Part shown: piece by piece, positions 8,966-16,791 of the stretch | How positions within the stretch are numbered: the stretch's first letter is position 1 | How the letters are laid out: each line of letters starts with the position of its first letter | Source: Ancylobacter amanitiformis | Lineage (GTDB): Bacteria; Pseudomonadota; Alphaproteobacteria; Rhizobiales; Xanthobacteraceae | Direction of reading: 5' to 3' | Length of the DNA stretch: 64,000 nt | NCBI RefSeq assembly: GCF_030814815.1 | Contig: NZ_JAUSVR010000004.1 | Span: 248,001-312,000 of the forward strand | The notes under the pieces: generated by a model | Database searches by the model: none | Told to the model about the DNA's origin: nothing | Seen by the model: only the letters and a program-made list of their open reading frames with translations | Translations under genes and position numbers: made by a program

Positions 8966-9706
8966 GTGACGTTGGCGAGACTGGCAGTGGCCGCAATGGC
9001 GGCAACCTTGGCACTATCCGCGGCGAGCGCGGCGCGCGCCCAGACATCCGTCGAGGCTCAGGCCGCGGCCGCGCCACCCCTGGTGCTGCTGCTGGATGGG
9101 CTGGGGGTCTATGTCGAGAGCAACTATATCGGCGTTTCCTCGCTGGCACGGCCGCTTCAGTCGCAGGGGTTCCGCACGCTCACCGATTCGCATCTGATGA
9201 CGCGCACCAGCGGCGTGGTGCCGGACATCATCATCGGTCACTCCATGGGTGGGGAGACAGCGCTGCGCTACGCGCGCAAACTCACACGCGAGGGCCGGCC
9301 GGCCCCGATGGTCATCACCATCGACGCGGCGCCCACTCCGCCGGTCTGCAGCGTGCCGCGCTGCACGAATATTCATGGCCCGGGCTTCGCCAATGTGCGC
9401 GGCGCCGTGAACATCGACGCCTGGGCATCCGGCGCCCGATTCTCCACCCACGCCCAGTTGCCGACCACGCCGGCCGTGCGCGGCATCATTCTTGAGCAGA
9501 CCCAGGCCTTCATGAACCAGCGCCGCAAGACGACCTCGCTCACCCCGGCCGCGACGACGGCGGAGGCGGACCGAACGCGCGCGCGCAGCCCGCGTTCGCC
9601 CGCGCCCGCAACCTCGACATCCCGCTCCACGCCGCAGATGTGGAGCGTTCCCGGCTGGACCATGCCGAATTGGGGATCCGTCAACACGTCGCCGAACGGC
9701 GGCTGA
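8966..9706 (+). CDS. Secreted alpha/beta hydrolase-like protein
   Basis: 246 residues. The GTG at 8966 is chosen because AGGAGG lies upstream and it begins a signal peptide (to about ARAQTS). LVLLLDGLGVYVES looks like the first strand, IIIGHSMGGETALRYA is the nucleophile elbow with catalytic Ser, VITIDAAPTPP would carry the Asp, and ARFSTHAQLPTTPAV the His. The last 60 residues are a low-complexity Thr/Arg/Ser/Pro tail. Substrate unknown. It ends just before tRNA-Ser and belongs to the host chromosome, not the phage. Confidence 0.65.
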   Translation: MTLARLAVAAMAATLALSAASAARAQTSVEAQAAAAPPLVLLLDGLGVYVESNYIGVSSLARPLQSQGFRTLTDSHLMTRTSGVVPDIIIGHSMGGETALRYARKLTREGRPAPMVITIDAAPTPPVCSVPRCTNIHGPGFANVRGAVNIDAWASGARFSTHAQLPTTPAVRGIILEQTQAFMNQRRKTTSLTPAATTAEADRTRARSPRSPAPATSTSRSTPQMWSVPGWTMPNWGSVNTSPNGG

Positions 9707-9790
9707 GCGTTTGGCATAGCGACAGGATCAAGAGCCGCTTGCCAAACCGGCCCATTTTGGGAAACAAGAACCGGCGTCGCGACGCAGCGC

Positions 9791-9880
9791 GGAAGGGTGG
9801 CCGAGTGGTTTAAGGCAGCGGTCTTGAAAACCGCCGTGGGTGCAAGCCCACCGTGGGTTCGAATCCCACCTCTTCCGCCA
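9791..9880 (+). tRNA. tRNA-Ser (anticodon UGA)
   Basis: A 90-base serine tRNA. The acceptor stem GGAAGGG pairs with CTCTTCC, the anticodon loop is CTTGAAA (anticodon TGA), there is a long variable arm (GTGGGTGCAAGCCCAC), the T loop is TTCGAATC, G73 is the discriminator and CCA is encoded. The phage integrase starts 160 bases downstream, so the 3' end of this gene is the likely attachment site (attL). Confidence 0.95.
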
Positions 9881-10043
9881 ACCAACAAATGCAACAGATA
9901 TGCAGCGCTTAGATTAACCAAAAAGCGCAGTATGCAGCGCAAATGCAACTTTAATCGGTTGCAGTCGTGTTGCGTCGTCTTGAAGCCGTCCCCTTGGGGG
10001 CCGTATATTCCCCATGTCATCACCAACATGGGGGCCAGGGCGC
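9881..10043 (+). promoter_or_regulatory. Left attachment region with direct repeats (candidate integrase arm sites)
   Basis: The spacer between tRNA-Ser and the integrase contains TATGCAGCGC twice (9899-9908 and 9931-9940) and AATGCAAC twice (9888-9895 and 9942-9949). Such short repeats beside an attachment core are the usual form of arm-type binding sites for tyrosine integrases or excisionases. No protein evidence is available, and the matching right end is outside the window. Confidence 0.45.
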
Positions 10044-11282
10044 ATGCTCACGGACATCGAGATCCGTCGGACGAAGCCGCGCGATAGGATTTTCAAGCTC
10101 ACCGATTCCGGCGGGCTCTATCTCGCGATATCACCGACGGGCGGGCGGCAGTGGCGGTGGAAGTATCGGCATGGGGGCAAGGACCGAGCGCTGTCTCTTG
10201 GCGCGTACCCCCAGGTCGGGCTCGCTGAGGCGCGCCGCGAGCGCGATGCGGCCCGCTCCGCACTGAAATCAGGCAAGGATCCGAACCTGGAGCGCAAGCG
10301 CCAGATCGAGCGGAAGCTGAACAGCACCTTCGCCCACATGGCGCGGGAGTGGTACGAGAGCCGCAAATCTGGATGGGTCGACCGCCACGCCCACGATGTG
10401 ATCAGCAGCCTTGAGCGCGACGTGATCCCCGAGATCGGCCAGATCGACATGAACGAGATCCGGCCGCGGGATGTGCTCGAAGCCCTGCGGCGTGTCGAGC
10501 GGCGCGGGGCGGTCGAGACGGCGCACCGGCTGCGCCAGCGGATCGAGGAGATCTTCGCCTTTGCTATGGGGATGGGGCTGGCGGAGGACAATCCGGCGAT
10601 CGTGGTGAGGAAGGCCCTCAAGCCGGTCCGGCGCGGCCGGCAGCCGGCGGTCGTCACCCTGGACGAGGCGCGCGAGGTGCTGCGCGCAGCCGAGGCGATC
10701 CCGGGCCATCCGACCACGAAGCTCGCTCTGCGCTTGCTCGCGCTGACGGTCGTGCGCTCCGGTACGATCGTCACGACGCCGTGGGAAGAGGTCTTGCCCG
10801 TGCTGTCGTCGGATCTGCCGGTCTGGCGCGTGTCGGCCGAGCGGATGAAGCTGAAGAGCCACCTCAAACGGGACGACAGCCGCGACCATATGGTTCCGCT
10901 CTCAGGGCAGGCGGTGGATGTCCTGAAGGTTCTTCGGGTAGACAACCATCGCTCGCCGTTCGTCTTCCCGAACGTGCGCTTTCACCATCGCCACATGAGC
11001 GAGAATGCCCTCGGCTACCTGTTGAACAGGGCAGGCTTCCACCAGCGCCATGTCCCGCATGGCTGGCGCGCGACGTTCTCGACGATTATGAATGAGCGCC
11101 ACCCCGCCGATCGGCCGGTGATCGAGATGATCCTCGCTCACACCCCTGAGAACAAGGTCGCCGCAGCCTATAACCGCGCGCTGTATCTCGACCGCCGGCG
11201 GGAGCTTCTGCAGGAATGGGCGGATCTCCTGCTGGACGGGCAGGCGACCCTGAAGGACATTGTCACGGGACCTCGAAGGTAG
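10044..11282 (+). CDS. P4-type tyrosine integrase
   Basis: 412 residues from the ATG at 10044. The N-terminal arm-binding domain (DUF4102 type) has LTDSGGLYLAISPTGGRQW and LSLGAYPQVGLAEAR. A SAM-like core-binding domain covers about 95-190 and the catalytic domain about 200-395. The catalytic set is present: R238, K269, H339 and R342 (HGWR), H366 and Y376 (AAAYNRA). The stretch after R238 (SGTIVTTPWEEV) departs from the usual RPGEL form. Adjacent to tRNA-Ser, it would integrate and excise the prophage. Confidence 0.93.
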   Translation: MLTDIEIRRTKPRDRIFKLTDSGGLYLAISPTGGRQWRWKYRHGGKDRALSLGAYPQVGLAEARRERDAARSALKSGKDPNLERKRQIERKLNSTFAHMAREWYESRKSGWVDRHAHDVISSLERDVIPEIGQIDMNEIRPRDVLEALRRVERRGAVETAHRLRQRIEEIFAFAMGMGLAEDNPAIVVRKALKPVRRGRQPAVVTLDEAREVLRAAEAIPGHPTTKLALRLLALTVVRSGTIVTTPWEEVLPVLSSDLPVWRVSAERMKLKSHLKRDDSRDHMVPLSGQAVDVLKVLRVDNHRSPFVFPNVRFHHRHMSENALGYLLNRAGFHQRHVPHGWRATFSTIMNERHPADRPVIEMILAHTPENKVAAAYNRALYLDRRRELLQEWADLLLDGQATLKDIVTGPRR

Positions 11283-11347
11283 GCGTCGCGCCACGGTCTA
11301 AGAACGCGACGGATGGCTGCGTCGACCGGCCGGCGTAGCCGAAACGC

Positions 11348-11584
11348 TCACGGCAACCCCGCGCGCCCGAGTGGCCATTCGTATGCCTGCTGATGGATCG
11401 TCGCGTTGAGCACGCCGTCGGCAACGATGAGGTCGCCGTTCAGCACCTCGATGAGGGCATAGATCGTTGTGCCAGGCTGCACCTGGCCCGCCCATGTCCG
11501 AACAAGGTGGTGGAATGCGCGGATGTCCTTCTGCATGTTCTCGGCATCGGATGGCGTGAAGTGTCGCTTGGTCCGCTGAACCAT
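11348..11584 (-). CDS. Small hypothetical phage protein (78 aa)
   Basis: The ATG at 11584 follows GGAGGG. The product is soluble and mixed in composition, with no recognised motif. It is two bases downstream of the 74-residue gene, forming a two-gene leftward unit lying outside the late operon (past its terminator) and convergent with the integrase, as lysogenic-conversion (moron) genes often are. Role unknown. Confidence 0.55.
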   Translation of the reverse strand: MVQRTKRHFTPSDAENMQKDIRAFHHLVRTWAGQVQPGTTIYALIEVLNGDLIVADGVLNATIHQQAYEWPLGRAGLP

Positions 11585-11586
11585 GA

Positions 11587-11811
11587 TCAACCCTCCAGCA
11601 CTCGAATGCGCCGGCTTGGCCGGCCGCGCACATAGCCCCACGAGGCCTCTTGGCGGGACATCTCCAGGGCGATCTCGAGATATTGCTGGCCGACGAGCAG
11701 GGCCTTGATCGTCGCCCTGAGGTCGCCGTCGCAGGCCTCGATTGCCTCGTCAATATCGGCCTCCGAAACGGCAATAGTCTCCAGCTCGGCGGGCTGCTGC
11801 TCGCTCGTCAT
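11587..11811 (-). CDS. Small hypothetical protein (74 aa)
   Basis: The ATG at 11811 is preceded by AGGAGAG. The protein is helical and acidic at its N-terminus (SEADIDEAIEACDGDLRATI), with a helix AIKALLVGQQYLEIAL-like stretch and a basic tail (RGRPSRRIRVLEG). The AIEACDGD-ALL pattern is seen in small proteins of Hyphomicrobiales genomes and phages without known function. Its promoter must lie in the AT-richer stretch 11812-11917. Confidence 0.55.
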   Translation of the reverse strand: MTSEQQPAELETIAVSEADIDEAIEACDGDLRATIKALLVGQQYLEIALEMSRQEASWGYVRGRPSRRIRVLEG

Positions 11812-11918
11812 GGTCGTCTCTCCTCTTGATTGATGGATTGATTCCATGAGAACGAAAAAAGAACAAGAGGTGAGACTGCGGCCAATAGGGTGGGCATTGC
11901 CGCGCCTCAAGCCCGAAA

Positions 11919-11959
11919 CGAAAAAAGAGCCCCGCCGCCTCCCGAAGGAGGGGCGGGGC
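11919..11959 (-). terminator. Terminator of the late (tail-lysis) operon
   Basis: Read leftward, a long GC stem (11929-11959, GCCCCGCC on one side, GGCGGGGC on the other, UUCG-type loop) is followed by TCTTTTTTCG. It stands 60 bases past the last lysis-cassette gene. Confidence 0.85.
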
Positions 11960-12021
11960 AGTTGTCCCAGAGAGGAAAGCGGGGCTGTCGCCCCTCCCAC
12001 GCTGTCGTCGGGGACGTGGTC

Positions 12022-12390
12022 TCAGGCCTTGGTGAAAATGCTGCGGATGAAGGCCAGGCTTTCGGCCCAGTAATGGGAGACGAACCAGTAGAGGAAGCCG
12101 AAGCCGGTTACCCCCAGCCCGACGATAGTGCCAAGGCGGGTCTGGAAAAGCGAAAATCCCGCGATCATCAGCGCATGCTTATCGATGGTCTTGGTATGCT
12201 GCTCGACGGCAGCGGCGACCGGCTTGATAGCGTGCTCGATCCCCGAGACGCTCTGCTTCACCGTGGCGATCTCAACCCGCACCTCCCGGCGGAAGTCCGC
12301 GCCGGTCTGCCGCTCGATCACCTGGTCGTCCTTGAGGTTCTGCACGTCGGCGCGCAAGGCGCCGAGGCTCTCCATGATCTTGAGGAGCAT
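12022..12390 (-). CDS. Lysis-cassette membrane protein with coiled coil (DUF1515/XhlA-like)
   Basis: 122 residues from the ATG at 12390 (an in-frame TTG 18 bases earlier overlaps the Rz1 stop and could also be used). The first 80 residues form a helical coiled-coil-like stretch (ALRADVQNLKDDQVI, VKQSVSGIEHAIKPV). The end is hydrophobic (GTIVGLGVTGFGFLYWFVSHYW), predicted to span the membrane. It lies last in the lysis cassette. An accessory lysis role, like that of XhlA, is a plausible guess. Confidence 0.5.
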   Translation of the reverse strand: MLLKIMESLGALRADVQNLKDDQVIERQTGADFRREVRVEIATVKQSVSGIEHAIKPVAAAVEQHTKTIDKHALMIAGFSLFQTRLGTIVGLGVTGFGFLYWFVSHYWAESLAFIRSIFTKA

Positions 12391-12397
12391 GGGGTCG

Positions 12398-12727
12398 CTA
12401 TCGCTCAAGGGCGCCCCCGCGGATCTGCTCCAGCACCGCGCGCTCGGTGCGCACGAACTCCTGCAGCCCGTCCAGCCGCGCCCGGCACACGGCGAGTTCG
12501 CGCCGGTCATGGCCGGCAATGGCCGCCTGTTTCGAGACGGAGCCTACGGCCGCAGCATATCCCGGCGCGGGCCCTTCCGCCGGCTGCATCAGCTCGGCCG
12601 GGACCGCCGCCGGCCGGCCGGGATCAGCGTATCGCGTCGAGACCGCGCAGGACGGCAGGAGGAAGGCCGCGATACACATCCCGGCAATTGTCAGGCACCG
12701 GCTTGTCGTCCTCGGTGCGCGCGGCAT
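12398..12727 (-). CDS. Rz1-like outer-membrane spanin lipoprotein
   Basis: 109 residues, ATG at 12727. It begins inside the Rz-like gene in another frame and runs past its end. A hydrophobic signal (CLTIAGMCIAAF) leads to a lipobox LPSC, then a proline/alanine-rich stretch (ADPGRPAAVPAELMQPAEG) and a charged helix. Position, overlap, lipobox and proline-rich linker together identify the Rz1 half of a two-part spanin. Confidence 0.8.
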   Translation of the reverse strand: MPRAPRTTSRCLTIAGMCIAAFLLPSCAVSTRYADPGRPAAVPAELMQPAEGPAPGYAAAVGSVSKQAAIAGHDRRELAVCRARLDGLQEFVRTERAVLEQIRGGALER

Positions 12728-13100
12728 CGATGATCTCCTTGGCGAGGGATGCCGGCAGGGCGGCGATAGTGTCGGTGACGCGGCTGGCGATCTGGTCGCC
12801 CACGGACTGGATGGCCGAAAGGGCCGCATCCTCGCGCGCCAGCGTGATCGCCTGCTGCTGCGTCCAGACCGCGCGCTCGGCGGCGACGCCAGCGAGGTAG
12901 CGGCTTTCGCCCCAGGCCTGCGCGGCGAGGTAGGCAGCGCCGCCAAGCGAGGCGATGCCGAGCACCTGGGCGACGGCCGCGTAGCGGGAGAGCGGGAGCA
13001 CCGCATAGATCAGCAGCGCCGCGCCGAGGATGGCGAGCCCGCTGGCGCCGAGAATGTGAAGGCCGAAAGGCAGCCACTCGGAAAGATGTCCGAGGAACAT
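12624..13100 (-). CDS. Rz-like inner-membrane spanin
   Basis: 158 residues, ATG at 13100 overlapping the endolysin stop (ATGA). Hydrophobic segments occur at about residues 10-35 and 40-62, then a periplasmic helical region (about 65-145) with AERAVWTQQQAITLARED and many alternating Ala/charged residues. Its last third overlaps the Rz1 gene in a different frame by 104 bases. It would join with Rz1 to fuse inner and outer membranes at the last step of lysis. Confidence 0.72.
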   Translation of the reverse strand: MFLGHLSEWLPFGLHILGASGLAILGAALLIYAVLPLSRYAAVAQVLGIASLGGAAYLAAQAWGESRYLAGVAAERAVWTQQQAITLAREDAALSAIQSVGDQIASRVTDTIAALPASLAKEIIDAARTEDDKPVPDNCRDVYRGLPPAVLRGLDAIR

Positions 13101-13693
13101 CACTGCACCCCCGTCACGCAAAGCTCGCCTTCGCCGATGCGGCTGGCGTCACCCATTTCGCGGCGGTTCACGAGGCCGGCCCATACCTTGCCGCCGGCCT
13201 TGTTGAAGGCCGTCGCGGCGTTGCAGCTTCCGATGTAGTCGCCGGCGATGCCGAGCCGCGCTGCCGTCGAGCCGCACGAGCCGCGGGGCTTCTCGGGGCC
13301 GATATTCCAGGTGAGCCCGTTCATCATCGCGCGCCACGACAGCGGCTTCGCGCCAAAGCCGGGGATGCAGGCGACCAGCTTGCCCCGGAACTCCATCATC
13401 CGGCGTACCAGGCGCTTGTCGCAGCCGGCCGGCGTCTCCATCATGCCGGGGCGGACACCCTTGGTGTCGCCGTCGCAAATCGTCCACGGCGCGCCGCCTG
13501 TCGCCGGGTCGGGATAGGCGCGCAACTCGCGGCCCTCCCACGGCCGCACGAGATAGGTCGCGGCGAGCACGACATCATCCGGCACCCGTTCGCCGGTGCC
13601 GGGCATGATCGCGTAGCCGCCGATCGACATGGCGACGACGGCGGCGACCGCCGCCGCTGCCCGCTTGCTGGGGCGGAGCTTGCTGATGGGCAT
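13100..13693 (-). CDS. Endolysin, GH24 lysozyme with N-terminal signal anchor
   Basis: 197 residues, ATG at 13693. An Ala/Val-rich hydrophobic stretch (about 12-30) looks like a SAR signal anchor. The glycoside hydrolase 24 catalytic segment is clear: PWEGRELRAYPDPATG with Glu in WEG and Asp in YPD, followed by APWTICDGDT with the catalytic Thr. AAATAFNKAG-type and GLVNRREMG motifs of the C-terminal lobe are present. It cleaves peptidoglycan glycan strands, released from the membrane when the holin acts. Confidence 0.92.
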   Translation of the reverse strand: MPISKLRPSKRAAAAVAAVVAMSIGGYAIMPGTGERVPDDVVLAATYLVRPWEGRELRAYPDPATGGAPWTICDGDTKGVRPGMMETPAGCDKRLVRRMMEFRGKLVACIPGFGAKPLSWRAMMNGLTWNIGPEKPRGSCGSTAARLGIAGDYIGSCNAATAFNKAGGKVWAGLVNRREMGDASRIGEGELCVTGVQ

Positions 13694-13694
13694 G

Positions 13695-13913
13695 TCAGTC
13701 TCCAAGGGATTTAGGCTGTGCGACGATCCGCGCGACGAAGGCGCCGGCCACCACCAGCACGGTGACGGAGGCCAGCACGCCGGGGCTGATCGGCAGGTAC
13801 CCGCCGATGATCGGAAGCGCCGCCTCCAGGCCGGACAGGAGCCCGGCGAGGAGGAGCAGACGCACGGACCACGCGCGCAGAAGCACGCGCCGCCAGTCCG
13901 GGACAAGGCGCAT
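13695..13913 (-). CDS. Putative holin (72 aa, two membrane segments)
   Basis: A basic N-terminus (MRLVPDWRRVLLRAW) precedes two hydrophobic segments (about 18-40 and 44-64) with a short turn and a charged tail. Directly upstream of the endolysin with one base between stop and start, it has the size, topology and position of a class II holin. Confidence 0.65.
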   Translation of the reverse strand: MRLVPDWRRVLLRAWSVRLLLLAGLLSGLEAALPIIGGYLPISPGVLASVTVLVVAGAFVARIVAQPKSLGD

Positions 13914-13943
13914 GGAAGTCTCCAGATTATCGGGGGTGTTAGG

Positions 13944-14141
13944 TCAGGCCGGCACCAGCGCGATGGTCACATCGATCTCGGCTCCGGGTTCGATTGCCGC
14001 CAGAGTCTCCAGGCGCCCCATGAAAAGCACGGTCAGGTCGACAGGCTCGGCCTGCGGATCGCTCCGCTCGGCCATGAGCTGGACGGTCGCGCTGGCGTCT
14101 CCCAGAGCGATGGCGGTTACCTTCATGCGGGTTGTGGTCAT
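13944..14141 (-). CDS. Small hypothetical phage protein (65 aa)
   Basis: ATG at 14141 with GGAGACAGAGG upstream. It is acidic and rich in Thr, Ala and Val, and predicted mostly beta (VTAIALGDASATVQLMAE, DLTVLFMGRL). It sits between the SGNH tail protein and the holin. No family recognised. Confidence 0.55.
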   Translation of the reverse strand: MTTTRMKVTAIALGDASATVQLMAERSDPQAEPVDLTVLFMGRLETLAAIEPGAEIDVTIALVPA

Positions 14142-14166
14142 GCCTCTGTCTCCGTTGAGGGATCAA

Positions 14167-15477
14167 TCACGCCGCCAGACGCCAGCCCCAGCCGTCCATG
14201 ACGTCGGAGGCGCCGGCGATGACGCCATCCATGGGCGGCTGGAACATGTGCACTCCATCGGTCAGCAGGCTCGGTGGGCAGCAATTCGCGGCGACCGCAG
14301 TGGCGTCCGAACCGCCGTTGCCCATGCTCTTGAGCTTGCCCATGGGGTCATAGTCGTGGCCGGGATAAGCCACGCCGATAGCCGCGCCCAACGCGTCGAT
14401 CGCCGCCAGCGCCGGAGCCGCCGACCCATAGCGCCGATTTGTGCGGATCCAGAGGAAGCGCGGCAATCCGTCCGGCCCGAGTGGTCCCGTCAGCTGAGAA
14501 ATGGCGCTCTGGATGATGGCGAGGTCGGCGGCCGTCGCGCCGTTTCCGTTGTTGTCGCCGTCCCACCAGATTGTCCCCAACCCCTTGACGCTCGCCGGAG
14601 CTGCCGTGAGGTAGCCGAGCTGCTGCGTCAGCGTAGAGCCGCCAATCGCCGCCAAGTACGGTATCCAACCCAACTGACACAGGCTGGGGGCTACCCCGAC
14701 GCCACCGGTCGGAGCCGCGTAGCTGTCGCCCACGACGACCACGTTGTAGGCCGGGACCGAGAGGTCGGCGAGCGCAGTGGCATCCGTCGTGGCCACAGGG
14801 TAGAGCGTCACGCGGTAGATATCGTCGTCATAGCTCGGGTTGGGGCTGCCGGAGGCTCCCGAGCCGATGACCAGCCGCGTCACGGCCGGCGTGCCCGCAG
14901 CCGGGCCGGAGCTGCCCAAATTCACCCCCATGCCGGCCGTGCGATTGAACCCGGACTGGATCGTGACCGCAGCTTTGACGTAGGCTCCGGGCGCGTAGGT
15001 TGTCGTCGACCCCCCGCCGTAGGTGGTCCCGCCCACCTTGATGATGGTGGAGAGCTGCGTCGAGCCGACCGACCTGAAGAACAATACCTGATTGTTGGCC
15101 GTGCCGTCGTCGAGCGAGACCATGGGCCGTGAGCCTGCGGCGACGCTGGCCGTGGTGTGTCGGCCTTCCACCACCAACGTGTAGGCTGCCGGTAGGGCCG
15201 CTGGAAGCGGCAGGGCCAGAATGGCGCGCGCCCCGCTGCCGCCCGTCGCCGCGACGCCGAGGTAGTCGAGCAGCTTGGAAACCGCGGAGAACTTGCGGCC
15301 GTACCAAAGCGCTCGCCCCGCCCGAAGATCGATGTCGAAGAGGGGCTTGGCGCCCAGAAAGGCTGACATCTCCCAGGGGTAAGCATGGCTCTGGCCGTAG
15401 GCGACAAGGCCGGGCGCCCGGGAGCGCAGCATCGGCCGCGTGACACCGCCGGCAATCTCGATGTCGACTTCGTTCAT
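14167..15477 (-). CDS. Tail-associated protein with SGNH hydrolase domain
   Basis: 436 residues. The ATG at 15477 overlaps the previous stop (TGATG). The N-terminal 60 residues hold YGQSHAYPWEMSAFLGAK-like sequence, the middle (about 90-230) is a beta-rich Gly/Thr/Ser sheet region, and the C-terminal part is an SGNH/GDSL esterase: block I is VVVVGDSYA (about 246-254), the strand and Asn/Gly block is WWDGDNNGNG, and block V with catalytic Asp-His is LTDGVHMFQPP (about 405-415). A tail-located esterase of this kind would strip acyl groups from the surface polysaccharide during adsorption. It lies between gpD and the lysis genes. Confidence 0.75.
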   Translation of the reverse strand: MNEVDIEIAGGVTRPMLRSRAPGLVAYGQSHAYPWEMSAFLGAKPLFDIDLRAGRALWYGRKFSAVSKLLDYLGVAATGGSGARAILALPLPAALPAAYTLVVEGRHTTASVAAGSRPMVSLDDGTANNQVLFFRSVGSTQLSTIIKVGGTTYGGGSTTTYAPGAYVKAAVTIQSGFNRTAGMGVNLGSSGPAAGTPAVTRLVIGSGASGSPNPSYDDDIYRVTLYPVATTDATALADLSVPAYNVVVVGDSYAAPTGGVGVAPSLCQLGWIPYLAAIGGSTLTQQLGYLTAAPASVKGLGTIWWDGDNNGNGATAADLAIIQSAISQLTGPLGPDGLPRFLWIRTNRRYGSAAPALAAIDALGAAIGVAYPGHDYDPMGKLKSMGNGGSDATAVAANCCPPSLLTDGVHMFQPPMDGVIAGASDVMDGWGWRLAA

Positions 15478-15662
15478 CACTGTCTCACCCATGCCGAAAC
15501 CGTCAGGACGTTGCCGTTGGCGTCGCGGGTGACGGTCTGCACCCAGGTGTTGATGCCGTCCGTCTTCGAAACGGTGAGGACGTTGCCGTTGGCGTCGCGG
15601 GTATAGCTGGTGGGCATCCAGTCGATGTCGGCAGGACTGCCGATATTGCTGGTCGTAGACAT
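15477..15662 (-). CDS. Small tail-region protein with two RHS/YD-like repeats
   Basis: 61 residues, ATG at 15662 after GGAGGCAGCCG. TRDANGNVLTVS occurs twice, 24 residues apart, the first preceded by Tyr; this is the YD/RHS repeat pattern (YT-D-NGN). At the DNA level the unit is repeated with a 72-base period. It shares a TGATG junction with the SGNH gene, suggesting an adaptor or spike partner for it. Function unknown. Confidence 0.65.
   Translation of the reverse strand: MSTTSNIGSPADIDWMPTSYTRDANGNVLTVSKTDGINTWVQTVTRDANGNVLTVSAWVRQ
15495..15602. repeat. Imperfect 36-bp direct repeat, 72-bp period
   Basis: 15495-15530 and 15567-15602 are nearly identical (differences only in the first dozen bases) and encode the two TRDANGNVLTVS units of the small tail protein. 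Confidence 0.85.
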
Positions 15663-15687
15663 CGGCTGCCTCCGAGAGTGTGGTGGG

Positions 15688-16791
15688 TCAGACCGGCCCC
15701 GCGGCCCGGCCGGTATTCGTCGGCGCACTGCTGGCATAGACCGGCGATGTCGTGGCATTCGGCGTGCGCGTGTCCTTGCCGACCCCGTCGCCCGGCTTCT
15801 TCACCTCGCAGGTCGACGTGTAACCGCCGGGCTTCGAGACCGTGTGCTGCACGCTGTCGATGATGTAGCTGCCATCGATGCCCGGGCGCGCCCCGGAAAG
15901 CTTGATCGGAGCGCCAGCCTTCGCCGCCGGCGTGCCGACGATCGTAACCGTGCCCTCGCCACCGTTGCGCTCGGCCCGGGATTTCAGGGCCTGCGCGCGG
16001 CGATCAGCCTGCTCAGCATCGCCGGTGGTGAAGCGATCGACGAAGGTCCCACTCGCGTCCTGATCAACGTCGACGTCTTTCTCCAGCCATTTGGCTTTCG
16101 ATTCGTCGTAGTAGCGCGCTCTCACCTTCTGAAAGCGCGGACGAGAGAACACGGGAGAGATCGACCAACTCAGGAGGTTGACGCCCCATGTCGCCACGAC
16201 CTCAGGCAGATCCTGGCCGCTGGCGCTCTTCCCGGCATTCGAGGGAACGAAGATCGCCTTGCCGTCCTGCAATTTAAAGGTGGCTCCAATCTCCGCAGAG
16301 ATGCGCTTTCCCCAGTGCAGGAAGGACTCAAACTGCATTGCCCAATACGGCCGGATGATACTGGCGAGTTCGGGGGCAATGGTGACGGTAGCGATGCCGG
16401 CAAGGTCAGCGAACTGCTTGGCCGCTTCCTCAAATGTAGCGTCATCTACATGAGCGCCCTGAGCGTCCCTTGCGTTCGACTTTGGGTCGATGCCCTTTGC
16501 CGCGATGTCGAGATTCCGGCCGCCACCCTTCGAGCCGGTGGAGGTGACGTCGGAAACGAAGCCCGAGAAGACCAGCGCGACATCAGCGACCGACTGGCCC
16601 AGATGGATGCGTAGCCGGGCCCCTTCCTGCGGCAGCAGGATCGATCCCTCGGGGTCTGACAGCACGATAGAGGCGCTATCCGTGGAGATGCCGGACCGGT
16701 CGGTCACATCGATTTTCACGACCAGAGGCCGAAACCGCGAGGTGTAGTCGACGCCATTGACTTCGACTTTGAAGGCGGGGAAGGCCGACAT
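15688..16791 (-). CDS. Baseplate hub / late control protein gpD (P2 family)
   Basis: 367 residues, with ATG in the ATGA overlap after the tape measure gene. The family start VEVNGVDYTSRFRPLVVKIDVTD and the segment ASIVLSDPEGSILLPQEGARLRIHLG are characteristic of gpD/T4 gp27-like hub proteins, and the C-terminal GSYIIDSVQHTVSKPGGYTS matches the family end. It forms the hub through which the tube attaches to the spike. A Thr/Pro/Ser-rich tail follows residue 345. Confidence 0.9.
   Translation of the reverse strand: MSAFPAFKVEVNGVDYTSRFRPLVVKIDVTDRSGISTDSASIVLSDPEGSILLPQEGARLRIHLGQSVADVALVFSGFVSDVTSTGSKGGGRNLDIAAKGIDPKSNARDAQGAHVDDATFEEAAKQFADLAGIATVTIAPELASIIRPYWAMQFESFLHWGKRISAEIGATFKLQDGKAIFVPSNAGKSASGQDLPEVVATWGVNLLSWSISPVFSRPRFQKVRARYYDESKAKWLEKDVDVDQDASGTFVDRFTTGDAEQADRRAQALKSRAERNGGEGTVTIVGTPAAKAGAPIKLSGARPGIDGSYIIDSVQHTVSKPGGYTSTCEVKKPGDGVGKDTRTPNATTSPVYASSAPTNTGRAAGPV

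Noticed and set aside
8966-9706. Frameshift in the alpha/beta hydrolase because of its odd C-terminal tail
   Set aside because: Ser, Asp and His candidates all lie in one frame before the tail; the tail is low-complexity, not a broken domain.
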